Assembly (NCBI GenBank): GCA_036365455.1 | Contig: JAWQUS010000004.1 | Location: 4,471,501 to 4,535,500, forward strand | Source: Macrosoma leucophasiata | Lineage: Eukaryota; Arthropoda; Insecta; Lepidoptera; Hedylidae | Direction: 5' to 3' | DNA length: 64,000 nucleotides | Part shown: positions 49,801 through 58,100 of the stretch, in pieces | Position numbering within the stretch: the first letter of the stretch is position 1 | How the letters are laid out: the number at the start of each line of letters is the position of its first letter | Notes under the pieces: generated by a model | What the model saw: only the letters and a program-made list of their open reading frames with translations | The model's database searches: none | What the model was told of the DNA's origin: nothing | Made by a program: the position numbers and the translations under genes

Positions 49801-52063
49801 TACCAGACATGATGCTGGCAGAAGTGGCCTCTTGGCGATTGTCAAAATTCAGAATTTTTTTTTTTTTTATGGAGTGTAATTGGCAAACTAGCATGCATTC
49901 ACATTGATGTTCAGTGATGACTGCAGCCTATAGACACCCACACGGAGACCAAGGTCAAAATGCAGATGCGTTACCACTCCTGAGCTTTAAGGTGGATGCA
50001 TCTGTGCCGGAAATTACAGGGCCGTACATTACCACCAGACCGGAACACGATAGTGCTGAACACTACCATTTAGCGGCAAGTAGGTATATTAGGTAATGCG
50101 GTGGTGCCTACGCCCGCGAGCTCCGTCACTGGAGCTCTACCACCAGTAAAAATAGATAGATAGATAGATAAGCCTTTATCCTCTCCAGTAAAAATACTAA
50201 ACTATAACTAGGTATGCCAAAAATTGCCAAAAACAAAAATATTCTCGTGCAATGAAAGTTTGACTCCAAGTCAAAGTACAGACAACAGACTACTATGCGT
50301 ACACACCACTCTACTAATGGTGAGATTCACAGACTGCACTACGACTTTACTTTGAGCAAAAATGCTTAGAAATGGTCAGATACATAATACATACATTACA
50401 TCACAATACTAATTAATATTCAAACAGGTGGTGAACAGAGTTGGTATTGTAAAGGTGACATGTAAATCTTTTTAGCAAAGATTATATTATATATCCCTTA
50501 TTTATACTGATTTTTCAACAACAAAAAACATTGTTTATACTTGTATATTATAATATTTATTGCTGCTATGTAGTCATAATAATGAGGTCAATTAAACAAA
50601 TTTATGATAAAGTTGAATGTTAAACAAATACTACCTACCTTGAACCTGTTGCTGTAAAACTTACATGTCAGAGCTCGGAGGAGTTTAAAATAGGATGTAG
50701 GACAAATAAATCACTTAAAATGAATATTTAATAGTAGGGGCATAACTAAGGTGACCATTTTTATCTTCACTCAAAACGGGACATTCTCAAAATTAACCTT
50801 CAAGGAACCAGGGAGGAAGAGGCTTACTAACAAACGCCCAGCTATAATGCCCTTCTCCAAATATTATTTTAAGGATCTCAGGTATCACTATCAATTGCTT
50901 TTGAGATTTTTTTTTGCTATGGTATTGCAAACAAGCTTGCAGTTCACATTGATGACTACACCGACACAATGACCAGAGGTCAAAATGCAGATGCGTTGCC
51001 ACTCCTGAGGCCTAAGTTGTTATGCCTTTGTGCCGGAAATTACAGGGCCGTACATTACCACCTGACCGGAACACGATAGTGCTGGACACTACCATTAAGC
51101 GGCAAGTATATTAGGTAATGCGGTGGTGCCTACGCCCGCGAGCTTCGTCACTAGGGCTCTGCGACCAGTAGATAATATAAATCAAAAAATATTTAAGTTC
51201 TGGATTGACACTTACTGTCGCTTACAGGAGAATAAATCCAGGCGCGTACTTAAGTTTTCTACACATTTTTCCCCAAGAATCCCAAGGTAATCTTTGGGAC
51301 ACAGAATTTTCTTCAATATACAGATATTATTGATTAAATTCAAAATAGGGAAAGAGTAAATTATTGACGGGATTTACTTATATGAGTGTAACAGTTTAAT
51401 TTTACATACATATATAGGTATATGCTAACTGACCAACATTAGATACAGTCAGAGAATTTGCCATTTATCGAAATTAATGAAGTATTTTTTTATTACAACT
51501 ATGCAAGTGGGTGAGCATCCAGTTCCCTGAGAGTACTATAACTTTTTTTTTTATCGGATCTAGAGCTATTTCTATTCTAGAGCTAAAGATTTATTTATGC
51601 AGTTGGACCTTAAGAACTGTTCGGTATTTTTTAATAAAAGTTATGTTGGTTATGCAAACTTTTAGGCTTTTTTCTTAATAAGTAAGTAAACCAATTTGAC
51701 AATTTCTTTAGACGATTAGGTACCTCATTAATAATAAAAAATGCATTCTATAATACACATCAATTTGATTATACACATATTCTACACGTGGTTGACCTTT
51801 ACAATGTATATTGTGACTAATATTACCTTGGAATCAGTGCCGCGATGCGTCGTGTTCCCCTGCCAGAATCTTCTTGAGAAACCCTTGACGTATCCAGTCA
51901 CAGATTGCTGGTACTCAAACCCTGGATTCCAGCACAAGGATCCGTAACCGAAAATCCAAAGCGGTTCTTTATGTGTCACCACCTCTATACCGTCTTTGTT
52001 TTGAACGTTACCCGATCTTGCACCTGCACTCTCCATTTCTCTATTGTCTTTCTTGTTTTCCAT
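31287..52063 (-). CDS. CHAC2: CHAC2-like glutathione-specific gamma-glutamylcyclotransferase
   Basis: Exons 52063-51827, 46900-46865 and 31805-31287 join in phase 0 to a 263-residue protein. Residues 36-43 WIFGYGSL form the gamma-glutamyl pocket of the GGCT fold. RRFWQG (64-69), PGRVATL (80-86) and [10 protein letters not shown] (113-122, with the predicted catalytic Glu116) follow in family order, then LADFMREE and [10 protein letters not shown]. The family cleaves cytosolic glutathione to 5-oxoproline and Cys-Gly. About 30 residues before the domain and a tail after it make it longer than the compact vertebrate CHAC2. No signal peptide. ATG 52063 is chosen because it opens the only long frame. 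The 15-kb and 5-kb introns are packed with transposons. Confidence 0.93.
31936..32072 (-). mobile_element. S1 repeat, truncated
   Basis: ACAAACAAGCATGCAGTTCA onward; diverges after about 130 bp. In CHAC2 intron 2. Confidence 0.7.
32073..32727. other. CHAC2 intron 2, nothing recognised
   Basis: AT-rich. Confidence 0.4.
32728..32938 (-). mobile_element. S1 repeat, missing its 5' end
   Basis: AATGTAATGAAAGTGGCAAA to CACGATAGTGCTGAACATTA. Confidence 0.8.
32939..34140. other. CHAC2 intron 2, little recognised
   Basis: About 33680-33735 (CTGAAAGACGTCCACAGCTG) is a LINE-tail fragment. The rest is unassigned. Confidence 0.4.
34141..34330. repeat. Copy of the 5786-type repeat
   Basis: TTATCGCGGGACGCTGCTGT ... 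CCACTAGTGGGGGATGGGG matches 5900-6050. Confidence 0.55.
34475..34745 (+). repeat. Dispersed element F, copy 1
   Basis: ATTTGGTCTCTATTACGCAG ... CAGGTGCACGTG-like text, GTCGCCCATAAGAGG and TATTCTCTGG recur inverted at 47865-48420. No ORF; class unknown. Confidence 0.6.
35066..35295 (+). mobile_element. S1 repeat, 5'-truncated
   Basis: TAATATACTTGTCGCTAAAT to CCACTTCCATAAGATAAAAA. A 32-bp piece of an inverted S1 end precedes it (35033-35064). Confidence 0.8.
35658..35780 (+). repeat. LINE 3' tail ([14 protein letters not shown] type)
   Basis: ATGTATGAAGAGAATGATGA to GGCGTGAAGATACATACATA, as in 25270-25395 and 59560-59690. Confidence 0.65.
35948..36190. mobile_element. MQ inverted-repeat element, compact copy
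   Basis: GGGGTGCGACCGCCTATCGA and TCGATAGGCGGTCGCA ends; arms about 65 bp. It serves as the uninterrupted comparison for 4520-5541. Confidence 0.75.
36195..36326 (+). mobile_element. S1 repeat, decayed
   Basis: GGTAATGCGGCCCTGTAATT, then GCAACGCATCTACAT and TCATCAATGTG with large deletions. Confidence 0.5.
36335..36549. mobile_element. MP palindrome, copy 2, with extended arms
   Basis: The outer arms CTAAGATACAGACTTACGGA and TCCGTAAGTCTGTATCTTAG continue into the MP arms, giving arms near 95 bp with very few mismatches and a centre of about 20 bp. Confidence 0.85.
36559..36697. mobile_element. MP palindrome, copy 3
   Basis: GGTGAGATTCACAGACCGCA ... GTAAAGTCGTAGTGAATCTC. Confidence 0.8.
36704..36829. 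mobile_element. MP palindrome, copy 4
   Basis: GGTGAGATTCACATACCGCA ... GTCGTAATGCAGTCTGTGAA; seven bases from copy 3. Confidence 0.8.
36830..37129. other. CHAC2 intron 2, unassigned
   Basis: One open frame exists (36973 onward) but it runs into repeat sequence and matches nothing I know. Confidence 0.35.
37130..37485. repeat. LINE-tail / 5786-type repeat, two partial copies
   Basis: CCAAAATACGTCCACGGCTG ... ATATGCCATAATCGCCACGC, then again TTTCAGCCGAAAAACATGTA ... ATATGCCATAATCGC. Confidence 0.55.
37560..37700. repeat. Dispersed repeat E, copy 2
   Basis: GAGGGCAGCTGCCCCTCTCT ... ACTGATATGTACGCCC, compare 18555-18635. Confidence 0.5.
37701..38559. other. CHAC2 intron 2, nothing recognised
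   Basis: AT-rich. Confidence 0.4.
38560..38875 (+). repeat. 3' end of a non-LTR retrotransposon
   Basis: Inverted copy of 17862-18187, ending CTAAATGAATAAATGAGTTT then CTGATTCTGAT. Confidence 0.65.
38876..39632. other. CHAC2 intron 2, nothing recognised
   Basis: AT-rich. Confidence 0.4.
39633..39919 (+). mobile_element. S1 repeat, full length
   Basis: TACTGGTGGTAGAGCTCCAG to a 9-A tail. Confidence 0.88.
39920..40526. other. CHAC2 intron 2, nothing recognised
   Basis: No exon or repeat seen. Confidence 0.4.
40527..40735 (-). repeat. Poly-T led dispersed element
   Basis: It begins with a T run, then AGACAAGCAAACAGGCCACC, TGGAAAGTGGTCAACG and CATTTGCAACACCAGGGGTG. A layout of this kind is common in Lepidoptera; here it is a single copy. 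Confidence 0.5.
40736..41318. other. CHAC2 intron 2, nothing firm
   Basis: A short internal duplication around GACAGCTCAGATTTGG (41030 and 41070). Otherwise unassigned. Confidence 0.4.
41319..41393 (+). mobile_element. S1 repeat, 3' end only
   Basis: TATAGGCTGCAGTCATCACT to ATTACATAAAAAAAAAA. Confidence 0.8.
41428..41803 (-). mobile_element. 5S-rRNA-derived SINE (SINE3 type), copy 1
   Basis: The minus strand reads GCGCGCATGGCCCAGCGGCT, then GGTTAAGCACTACGGGCGCG and GTGTGATGGGTGACCGCTAG. These correspond to the 5S rRNA internal promoter (TTAAGCA...CGGGCGCGGT and GATGGG.GACCGCT). The body and an (ATT)n tail follow. The head is duplicated at 41766-41803 (CGCTGGGCCATGCGCGCTT twice). Confidence 0.75.
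42211..42590 (-). mobile_element. S1 repeat plus a second S1 5' fragment
   Basis: 42211-42484 is a near full-length S1 starting with poly-T. 42490-42590 repeats the CACTGGAACTCTACCAGTAA end in diverged form. Confidence 0.75.
42604..42897 (+). mobile_element. S1 repeat, full length
   Basis: TTTTTTACTGGTGGTAGAGC to a 13-A tail. Arranged tail to tail with the inverted S1 just before it. Confidence 0.9.
42898..43215. other. CHAC2 intron 2, nothing recognised
   Basis: No exon or repeat seen. Confidence 0.4.
43224..43557. mobile_element. H8 hAT-type MITE, intact ends
   Basis: CATAGAG ... CTCTATG, with an exact 8-bp duplication GTCAAATT (43216-43223 and 43558-43565). The left interior is rearranged into a perfect hairpin (43305-43360). 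Confidence 0.88.
43305..43360. repeat. Perfect 26-bp hairpin inside H8
   Basis: Arms 43305-43330 and 43335-43360 are exact reverse complements, separated by ACAG. Other H8 copies carry only the right arm. Confidence 0.9.
43690..43880 (-). mobile_element. SC SINE, partial
   Basis: GTAACTTCACGCCTTTTATC ... ACATCTCCGGGCACGTTACC, then AATGTGGAAAAATCCCAAT. Confidence 0.7.
43885..44285 (-). repeat. LINE/Helitron-type repeat with (GTCT)n
   Basis: Inverse of 1-350, including a (GTCT)n microsatellite at about 44010-44090, and continuing into CTAGCTGCGCCCACGACTTC. Part recurs at 47195-47335. Confidence 0.6.
44451..44790 (-). mobile_element. T unit, copy 2
   Basis: TGTTTTATATTATTTCGCAT occurs at both ends (44449 and 44752), marking a period of about 300 bp. 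Between them lies AAAGAAAAATGGAAAG, a minus-strand tRNA-like sequence (44522-44595) and GCAGCAGCGCCATCTATTAC. Confidence 0.7.
44522..44595 (-). other. tRNA-like sequence inside T
   Basis: GCTTCAG...CTGAAGT stem, D-arm GCTCAATTGGAAGA (four bases lost after it) and an altered T arm (GCGAG paired with CCTCGC). Confidence 0.55.
44819..44950 (+). mobile_element. S1 repeat, 5' half only
   Basis: TTTTTACTGGTGGTAGAATTC to GTGTTCCGGTAATGTATGGC. Confidence 0.7.
45030..45545 (-). mobile_element. Helitron fragment
   Basis: A segment between TAGCTGACCCGGCAAACTTT and GACTTTCTTTTATATATATAG that contains a piece of a PIF1-like helicase in reverse orientation. Confidence 0.55.
45156..45404 (-). pseudogene. 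C-terminal piece of a Helitron/PIF1-like helicase
   Basis: The frame reads [19 protein letters not shown], the helicase motif with TINKSQGQ, then [18 protein letters not shown]. Only about 80 residues remain of a protein that is normally above 1000. No helitron ends were confirmed. In CHAC2 intron 2. Confidence 0.75.
45866..46180 (+). mobile_element. 5S-rRNA-derived SINE, copy 2
   Basis: GAAGCGCGCATGGCCCCGCG head, then GGTTAAGCGATACGGGTGCG and GATGTGTGACCGCTAGTGGC, ending ATTATTATTAAAG. Diverged about equally along its length from copy 1. Confidence 0.75.
46181..46372. other. CHAC2 intron 2, nothing recognised
   Basis: Short. Confidence 0.35.
46373..46523. mobile_element. 150-bp fold-back MITE
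   Basis: AGCGCCCTAACGCACTAGCG and CTAGTACGTTCGGGCGCT ends, with inner pair CAACCGCCTGT / ACAGGCGGTTG. Confidence 0.7.
46865..46900 (-). CDS. CHAC2: CHAC2 exon 2 (36-nt microexon)
   Basis: Acceptor TTCCAG, donor GAG/GTAAGT. Twelve codons [12 protein letters not shown], the conserved strand that follows HRG in every ChaC protein. Phase 0 on both sides. Confidence 0.93.
46981..47162 (+). mobile_element. S1 repeat, 5' part
   Basis: CTTTTTACTAGTAGTAGAGT to GCATCTGCATTTTCAC. Confidence 0.7.
47163..47336 (-). repeat. LINE/Helitron-type repeat
   Basis: CGATTTTGACGGGACTTTCA ... CTAGCTGCGCCCACG, as at 44115-44280. Confidence 0.6.
47337..47560 (-). repeat. LINE 3' tail ([14 protein letters not shown] type), minus
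   Basis: Minus frame [19 protein letters not shown] and [12 protein letters not shown]; same tail as 25179-25395. Confidence 0.7.
47561..47775. other. CHAC2 intron 1, nothing recognised
   Basis: Includes CAAATATACAAAGC upstream of the next feature, but no clear promoter. Confidence 0.35.
47776..47853 (+). CDS. Orphan signal-peptide-like exon
   Basis: ATG GCA... encodes [20 protein letters not shown] then ATCESK, with a hydrophobic core, a small residue before Cys, and a consensus donor AAG/GTGAGT. It looks like the first coding exon of a secreted or membrane protein on the + strand, within CHAC2 intron 1. I found no second exon, so it may be chance or an abandoned exon. Confidence 0.3.
47865..48420 (-). 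repeat. Dispersed element F, copy 2, interrupted by S1
   Basis: CAGAGAATATGTAATAATAC ... CTCTTATGGGC, then after the S1, GGGCGACGTTTGGTG ... CAAATTAAGCGTTTGTATGG; inverse of 34475-34745. Confidence 0.65.
47984..48273 (+). mobile_element. S1 repeat, full length, nested in F
   Basis: CTTTTTACTGGTGGTGGAGC to AATAAAAAAAA. GGGC flanks both sides, as a target duplication would. Confidence 0.88.
48625..48929. mobile_element. H8 hAT-type MITE, degraded ends
   Basis: CGAGAGCAATACGGGCC ... GGTGGCCCGTGTTGCTCTAT. The first bases of the left end are mutated and no exact 8-bp duplication is visible. Confidence 0.75.
48981..49278 (-). mobile_element. S1 repeat, full length
   Basis: A T run of about 21, then GTTTTAAAAGTGGCAAACA to GGAGCTCTACCACCAGTA. 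Confidence 0.9.
49279..49854. other. CHAC2 intron 1, nothing recognised
   Basis: AT-rich. Confidence 0.4.
49855..50152 (-). mobile_element. S1 repeat, full length
   Basis: Poly-T then ATGGAGTGTAATTGGC, to GGAGCTCTACCACCAGTAAA. A short (GATA)n follows. Confidence 0.9.
50317..50380. mobile_element. MP, one arm only
   Basis: GGTGAGATTCACAGACTGCA ... TTGAGCAAAAATGCTTAGAA; the second arm is missing. Confidence 0.6.
50381..50905. other. CHAC2 intron 1, nothing recognised
   Basis: AT-rich. Confidence 0.4.
50906..51170 (-). mobile_element. S1 repeat, near full length
   Basis: TTTTTTTTTGCTATGGTATT to CTGCGACCAGTA; a small deletion after the GATG of the 3' part. Confidence 0.85.
51171..51826. other. 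CHAC2 intron 1, nothing recognised
   Basis: AT-rich up to the donor of exon 1. Confidence 0.4.
51827..52063 (-). CDS. CHAC2: CHAC2 exon 1 (start, GYGSL pocket)
   Basis: 79 codons from ATG 52063 to donor AAG/GTAATA. It holds [16 protein letters not shown] and [13 protein letters not shown]. The 30-residue charged leader ([20 protein letters not shown]...) is not part of the fold. Confidence 0.95.
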
Positions 52064-53125
52064 CCTTTAGGCGCGCTACTTTCTCCGAAAAAATCACCTT
52101 GCTAACACTGGATTTTCATAAATAAAACATTTAAAGCTTAAAAGAACGCAACGCTACAATTATTACCCCGCACTTAAAAATTCACTAATTACTCTACTTG
52201 TGTCTCATTGTGGGTATTTGGCATTTGGAATATACGTATTCATTAAGAAAATTCGAAATCTAACATCGTGCCCTACAACACAAACCAATAACCAACCGTA
52301 CAATTCCAAACTGAATTGACGTTTGCGTTTCGGATTTCCGCTGATTTCTTCATGACATGAATGAAAGGCGGTCGTTTAAATCGATACGTTTCGTTCTACA
52401 CATCAAACAACAATAAGCTACGAGCACTAAGTACTCTTTATTAAAACTACTCATTGTTATCCCCAAATATAATAACGCAGAAACAAAATTATTAGTTTAT
52501 TTTAAGAATACATATAACAAGTTTGATTAATTTATAGTTTTAATGATATAATTCTTATATTTCTGCTTAGTGTTTTGCACAAAACGAAACGTATTGGAGA
52601 CGAGCGCCAATGACCTTTTTTTACAGAACCGGTAGGCGAGTGTGATTGGTTGAGCATGAGCTGATGCAATTTTTGAATAATTTTACATTATGCTGCAGCA
52701 CCTTTCGAGCTTTTTTTGAGGTTCCATAGTATTACGTACCTACTTTATTTACGCTAATAGAAAGCAATCTTTGTTTAATATTTGTTTTTTGGGATAAAGA
52801 GATGAGATTTTGATATCACAATAAAATATTTACACATTAATACGTTAAGTACTGACTTACCTGCCTCATTAAAGTAAAACACTTGTAAAAATGTTGAAAA
52901 TGTGTAGATTTAAGTATTTACTTACATATAATCAGAATAATCAAAAGATACGACCACATAATATAACCCATAAATTGCATAAAATTACATTGAAATTTTC
53001 GCAAGTTCAAGCATACGTGATTATAGGTGCATACCTATACTGAGAACATAATACTTACCTACCTACTAATATACTTACCTCTGTAAGGACACACTAATCC
53101 CCTTGAATAGGTACGTAGGTAGGGT
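52064..53125. other. CHAC2 5' flank and probable promoter region
   Basis: AT-rich and without repeats for about 1 kb. I see no confident TATA box or initiator. Confidence 0.4.
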
Positions 53126-53400
53126 TACCATCCAGTCCAGCCGCTCTTCCAATTGAGCTACTGAAGCCCTGCCCGACTTGTCAAATCTTTCCTTCACATC
53201 TATTGCATTGCTTTATGGTAGCAGCAGCGCCATCTATTACCAACTATGCTAGTTAGGTAACCGATATAATAGACTTTTCAGCTTATTGAATATCGTTAAG
53301 AAGTCGCTTTAACCCTTAATAATTGTTTTATATTACTTCGCATTAACACATGCTTGTGAAATATATTTTATTTTTAAAGAAAAATGGAAAGAAAAAATTG
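53126..53400 (-). mobile_element. T unit, copy 3, circularly permuted
   Basis: It starts inside the tRNA-like part (CAGCCGCTCTTCCAATTGAG), runs through GCAGCAGCGCCATCTATTAC and TTCGCATTAACACATGC, and ends AAAGAAAAATGGAAAGAAAA. That is the same circle of sequence as copy 2, opened at another point. Confidence 0.7.
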
Positions 53401-53545
53401 ACCGGACTTCTAGACCTTTGTCCGGCCCTACTCTTTGACCGGATTTTTTATTTAGGTGGAATAATACTTACATATTAATGTAGTAACATAGGTAGTTCTT
53501 TATTAACTTCCCACTCATCCAAAAACAAAATATCATCTTCTAATA

Positions 53546-53852
53546 TTTTTTTTTTTTTTTTTTTTCATGTAATAAAACTGGCAAACAAGCATGCAGTTCA
53601 CATTCATGTTAAGTGAAGACTGCAGCCTATAGACACCCACACAATGACCAGAGGTCAAAATGCAGATGAGCTGCCTGCTCCTGAGGCATTAGGTGTTATG
53701 CCTCTGTGCCGGAAATTACAGGGCCGTACATTACCACCTGACCGGAACACGATAGTGCTGAACACTACCATTTAGCGGCAAGTATATTAGGTAATGCGGT
53801 GGTGCCTACGCCCGCGAGCTCCGTCACTGGAGCTCTACCACCAGTAAAAAAA
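53546..53852 (-). mobile_element. S1 repeat, full length
   Basis: A T run of about 20, then CATGTAATAAAACTGGC, to GAGCTCTACCACCAGTAAAA. Confidence 0.9.
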
Positions 53853-53888
53853 ATTCAGTCTTTTTTGACCTGTCAGGCTGTTTTCGGC

Positions 53889-53992
53889 GTGTCGTGGGCG
53901 GTGTGGGCCACTGCCAACAACCTCGCGGAGCAAGAGCCTCGTGTCGTGGGCGGTGTGGGCCTCTGCCAACAACCTCGCAGAGCAAGAGCCTC
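53889..53992 (+). repeat. 52-bp GC-rich tandem duplication
   Basis: Unit GTGTCGTGGGCGGTGTGGGC ... GAGCAAGAGCCTC occurs twice (53889 and 53941) with two differences. Confidence 0.85.
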
Positions 53993-54194
53993 GTGCCTTG
54001 GACAGGTAAATCCATGACGAAGTACCTACCAGACATATGGGACTGTATCTTCTGCATTAGTGCTGTATTGCTATAGTTGATATGATATTTAAAAATCACA
54101 AAAACATTCAGTCAATGTTAGGAATCACGCTAATCACACTAATTCACACTAATCACGCTTCACACTATCACACTTCACACGAATAAATAGTTAT

Positions 54195-54436
54195 ATAATT
54201 ATATAAATGTGAAAGTTTCTTTGTTTGGATGTTTGTCCGTCAATCAAGCCAAAACTACCGAACGGATTTTAATAAAATTTGTTATACAGATAGGATATTA
54301 GCTGACTTAGATTATAGCATACTTTTTATCCCGAAAAAATGTTCCTGTGGGTTGCCATGGGATGATTTGATGAGTTTCCACAGGTTACGCGAAAAGCGAC
54401 CTTCACGCGGACGGAGCCGCGGGCAACAGCTAGTAA
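54195..54436 (+). repeat. Lepidopteran repeat ending in CGCGGGCAACAGCTAGT
   Basis: AAATGTGAAAGTTTCTTTGT ... ACCGAACGGATTTTAATAAA ... GGACGGAGCCGCGGGCAACA. Likely the end of a non-LTR or Helitron element. Confidence 0.6.
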
Positions 54437-54901
54437 AAAATAAAACTTCGGCTATATTTCATCACTTACAATGGTCCATATAATTCATAAAGAATAAATC
54501 ACAATGTAATTAGTTTATGCTTATATTATTTTACACAATTTAACATACATGGAGTATCAACAGTTAATATTTTCGTTACCTACATTATATACCAGTGTTA
54601 CATTGAAAATACATAGAATTGAATTAATTAAATAGAGAATACTGACTTGACATGGTAATTGCAAAAGTAATTGTATAATTTATTAATAATGGTCTTTATT
54701 AAATTGTGGTTAACTGAATTAAAAGAGGTATTACGAAAATATTATTAAATATGGAATGACGATAGCAAAATGGCTGGTTTGGGCTTGGCATCAGAAAAAA
54801 TAATTAAGTGACAATATTAATGGCAAGGGCTTAATGTTTTTAAAGTTTTAAAGGTCATTTTATTTTAATGTTATAGCGGCAATAACATTAATTAGTTATC
54901 G
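54437..54901. other. Intergenic, nothing recognised
   Basis: AT-rich. Confidence 0.4.
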
Positions 54902-54909
54902 CCTACGAA

Positions 54910-55128
54910 CGTAGAACAACACGGGCCACCGGCCGCGGCGCGGGCGGACCGGAGAGGTGTAGCCATAGGCAGGCTTTCCCCTCTGTCAAAGTACAAGCAC
55001 AAGTGTGATTATGCCTGTCGCCTAGAGGTTTTAATGTGTGCATTAAATTGTTTTGTTTTGCATCGGTAATAAACGCTATGGCTACTCCCCTCCGGTTCGC
55101 TGCGGCCGGTGGCCCGTGTTGGTCTATG
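54910..55128. mobile_element. H8 hAT-type MITE, internally deleted
   Basis: CGTAGAACAACACGGGCC ... GGCCCGTGTTGGTCTATG, with an 8-bp duplication having one difference: CCTACGAA (54902-54909) and CCTACGGA (55129-55136). Confidence 0.8.
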
Positions 55129-55136
55129 CCTACGGA

Positions 55137-58100
55137 TAAGCAAAATAATATTGACTGGTTGATCACGTGATCAAACCAGTGGACACCTTAAATGCTCCAG
55201 TGCTCATAGTACAAAAATGACGTCAGATATGACGTCATATACTATTATATGACACCTGTGGCAGTATACTGTCAGTCTATATTGGAACGAAATTCTCCCC
55301 AGTAAAGCATTGTCGCAGTAGTCTCAATATAAATCGGAACAGCCACTAAGTCAAATCATTGGATAGATATTCGGCATAGTTTCTATCATATTAAAATGTT
55401 CTTGGAAATGTATCGCAGTGTCGCGGATAGTGTGATTCAATTCTCTTTTGTGATAGAACTGACTTTGATATCTAATTTTAATAATTTTAAAATTAATTAA
55501 TAATAGATACAACTGTACAACCCTATCTCATTGCTCATATTGTTTAGGGTTGCCAGTTGAGCGGGGAACTTCCCATGAAATAGATTGTTTGAGATGTTTA
55601 GAATTTTTAAACCATGGAAAAACTATACCACGATTTGTCATTTTTAAACTTGAAAACTTTAAATGTGTCTTTAATTAGGTACTACTTTCTGAGAGTTTAT
55701 TTATAACTCGGTGTTAATTGATTTGACCGAAATACAGGCTCAATCGGTGGATTTAATAAAATTAATATTGTATTAAATTATTTATGATGTTTTGTGCAAT
55801 AAATATGCAAACTTTGCATTTTTCTTTCAAAGTTGCCATAAAATAATTTAGGATTTTCCTTTTTAGTACTCTGTTTTTTTTAACAATAGGTACCGATATA
55901 ATATTCAAATATTTGCCGAACTTATGGATTTCATTAAAACGTGCCTTTAGTTTATTTTAGTGCGATTATAATTTAAAATATTTCTATGATACAGACAAAA
56001 ATAATTCTATTTCTTATCTTTTTTCATTCACCATAAAAGTAAATACCAATTTCACTTTTAACATTTATATATTGCTATACATGCCCCCAATGCCATATGT
56101 TTTTTTTGTAATTGTACCTTTTTAGTGGGTGTTTCCTATTTAGAAAATATTAAATATTTATTATTTAAAATACAGACCACACATCTGTATTGGCACCGAT
56201 ATTACTATTTTGTGATTTCACAGGTAACATACAACACATAAATTATTATTATTGAGATTACAATGTACTTACTTAATTAAAATATATATTACTAATATTT
56301 ACAAAATTTCCATTTAATTATCCTTAATTTTGTGATATTTGGCTTGAATTTATTTATTCCATTAGGAAATAAATTATTTTTATAACGCTATATGGAGTGC
56401 TACGCTATTATTTAGAAATATGATAATAATATTATATCATGTTAAAATAATTAAAACATTTTGTTTTAAATATCTATTCCAAATACAAGTCCCATATTAT
56501 ACAGATTCATTTTTTTAAACTTAATGTTAATTTTATCTATAAAAATCAAGATTACCGTAAGATTTACCGGTTTACATAAAGATTACCGTATGTTTTATCG
56601 GTATATTCGGTATGTTTTATCGGTTTTATTTATTTTTGTAAAAATTATTGGTGTACAATAAAGAATATTCTATTCTATTCTATTCTATATTCAAAACGGC
56701 GAATAGATGTCAAATTATAAAATATGTAACTAATGTAAAAAAATGGAGTTTTGGCGGGAACCTTGAAAGAGGCGTATGGTGCTCTTATTTTATTTCATTT
56801 TCTTGGTGTATTTTTAAGTTATATTGAATAATATTGGTGGCATTTTGTTTGATATAGGTTTATTACAGTGCCCGTGTATAGTGAAATAGAATAACAGTGC
56901 GAAAACACGACCTTTCAGGTTGCCTCCAAAACTTCATTGTAAATGTTCTGGTATAGTAGCCATCGCTTTACTCGAATAGCTTGATTGTAACTCACTTGAC
57001 TGACATATTATACTTGATAACTTATATACTTGATACTTACATATTATACTTGATGACTATATTATACTAACTATTACGCTGCTTAAATAAATATGAAATA
57101 TCGTTTTACTTGACACTGGCAATATGCGTAATAGCGATGCCATGATAACAAATAGGTATAACAAAAAAAAAAGAATGTAAAAAAATGTACAGAAAAATCT
57201 ACCATAATTTCATTTCGAGATACGAATACTTTGGATATTATAAGATCGAAACGTAACAATTAGAGCAATTCAAGTAGTTATAAAATGGATCAACAGCTTA
57301 TATTTGCTTTATATGTATATCTATAACATGTTACATTACATTTCGGATCTAATTTGGAGCAACAGTGATAAATGTAATATAATAACATATATATGTAATG
57401 TAATATAATATTCAATTTTATCAACAACGCATACAGTTTTTTTTTTTCAAAAATATATTCAATGGTCAGTGCTATTTACTTATACATCTTTAAATATATT
57501 TTTTCTTACTAAAATACCTATATATTATCTCGACGCACTCCACATAGACTTATAATTTGTTAATAAAGCTACAATAAAATTGTGATGGTCATTATCAACT
57601 AGGTATTTATTTACAGTCAGACTTTTTACAATTAAAAAAAACTTCTTACAACGTCAACAAACATTTAAAATTAGAACGCTTAAATATTATGTACCTATGT
57701 CACATAAATTATCGAAGATACTCACAATAAGTTTGCAATAATAATTATTATTGTATACATGTGTTATGTATAGACAAAGCTGGATATAGAATGTTATTTT
57801 TATAGACTAATTTATATAAATTTGAAACGTAAAGAACAAACTGGCTTTAAATTACATTCGAAAACACAAGCTACAATAGACACTACAACTCTGTCTGTTT
57901 TTATTGAAATTTTGGAAACCATCTAACAGCGACATCTATTGACAAATAAATAATCTATAAAAGCCGATAAAAATATATCGACATAAATCTGACATTTTGT
58001 TTTTAACATTTATTTCGCTAAAAAAGCTTAAGTAAAACCATATTCCTATATGTACTAGAGTACTAGAGTGGACGATAGTATGATAGCATGGTTCCATTTT

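Noticed and set aside
53799..54099. Open frames over the 52-bp tandem repeat on both strands
   Set aside because: Open only because the GC-rich repeat lacks stops; it begins inside an S1 end.
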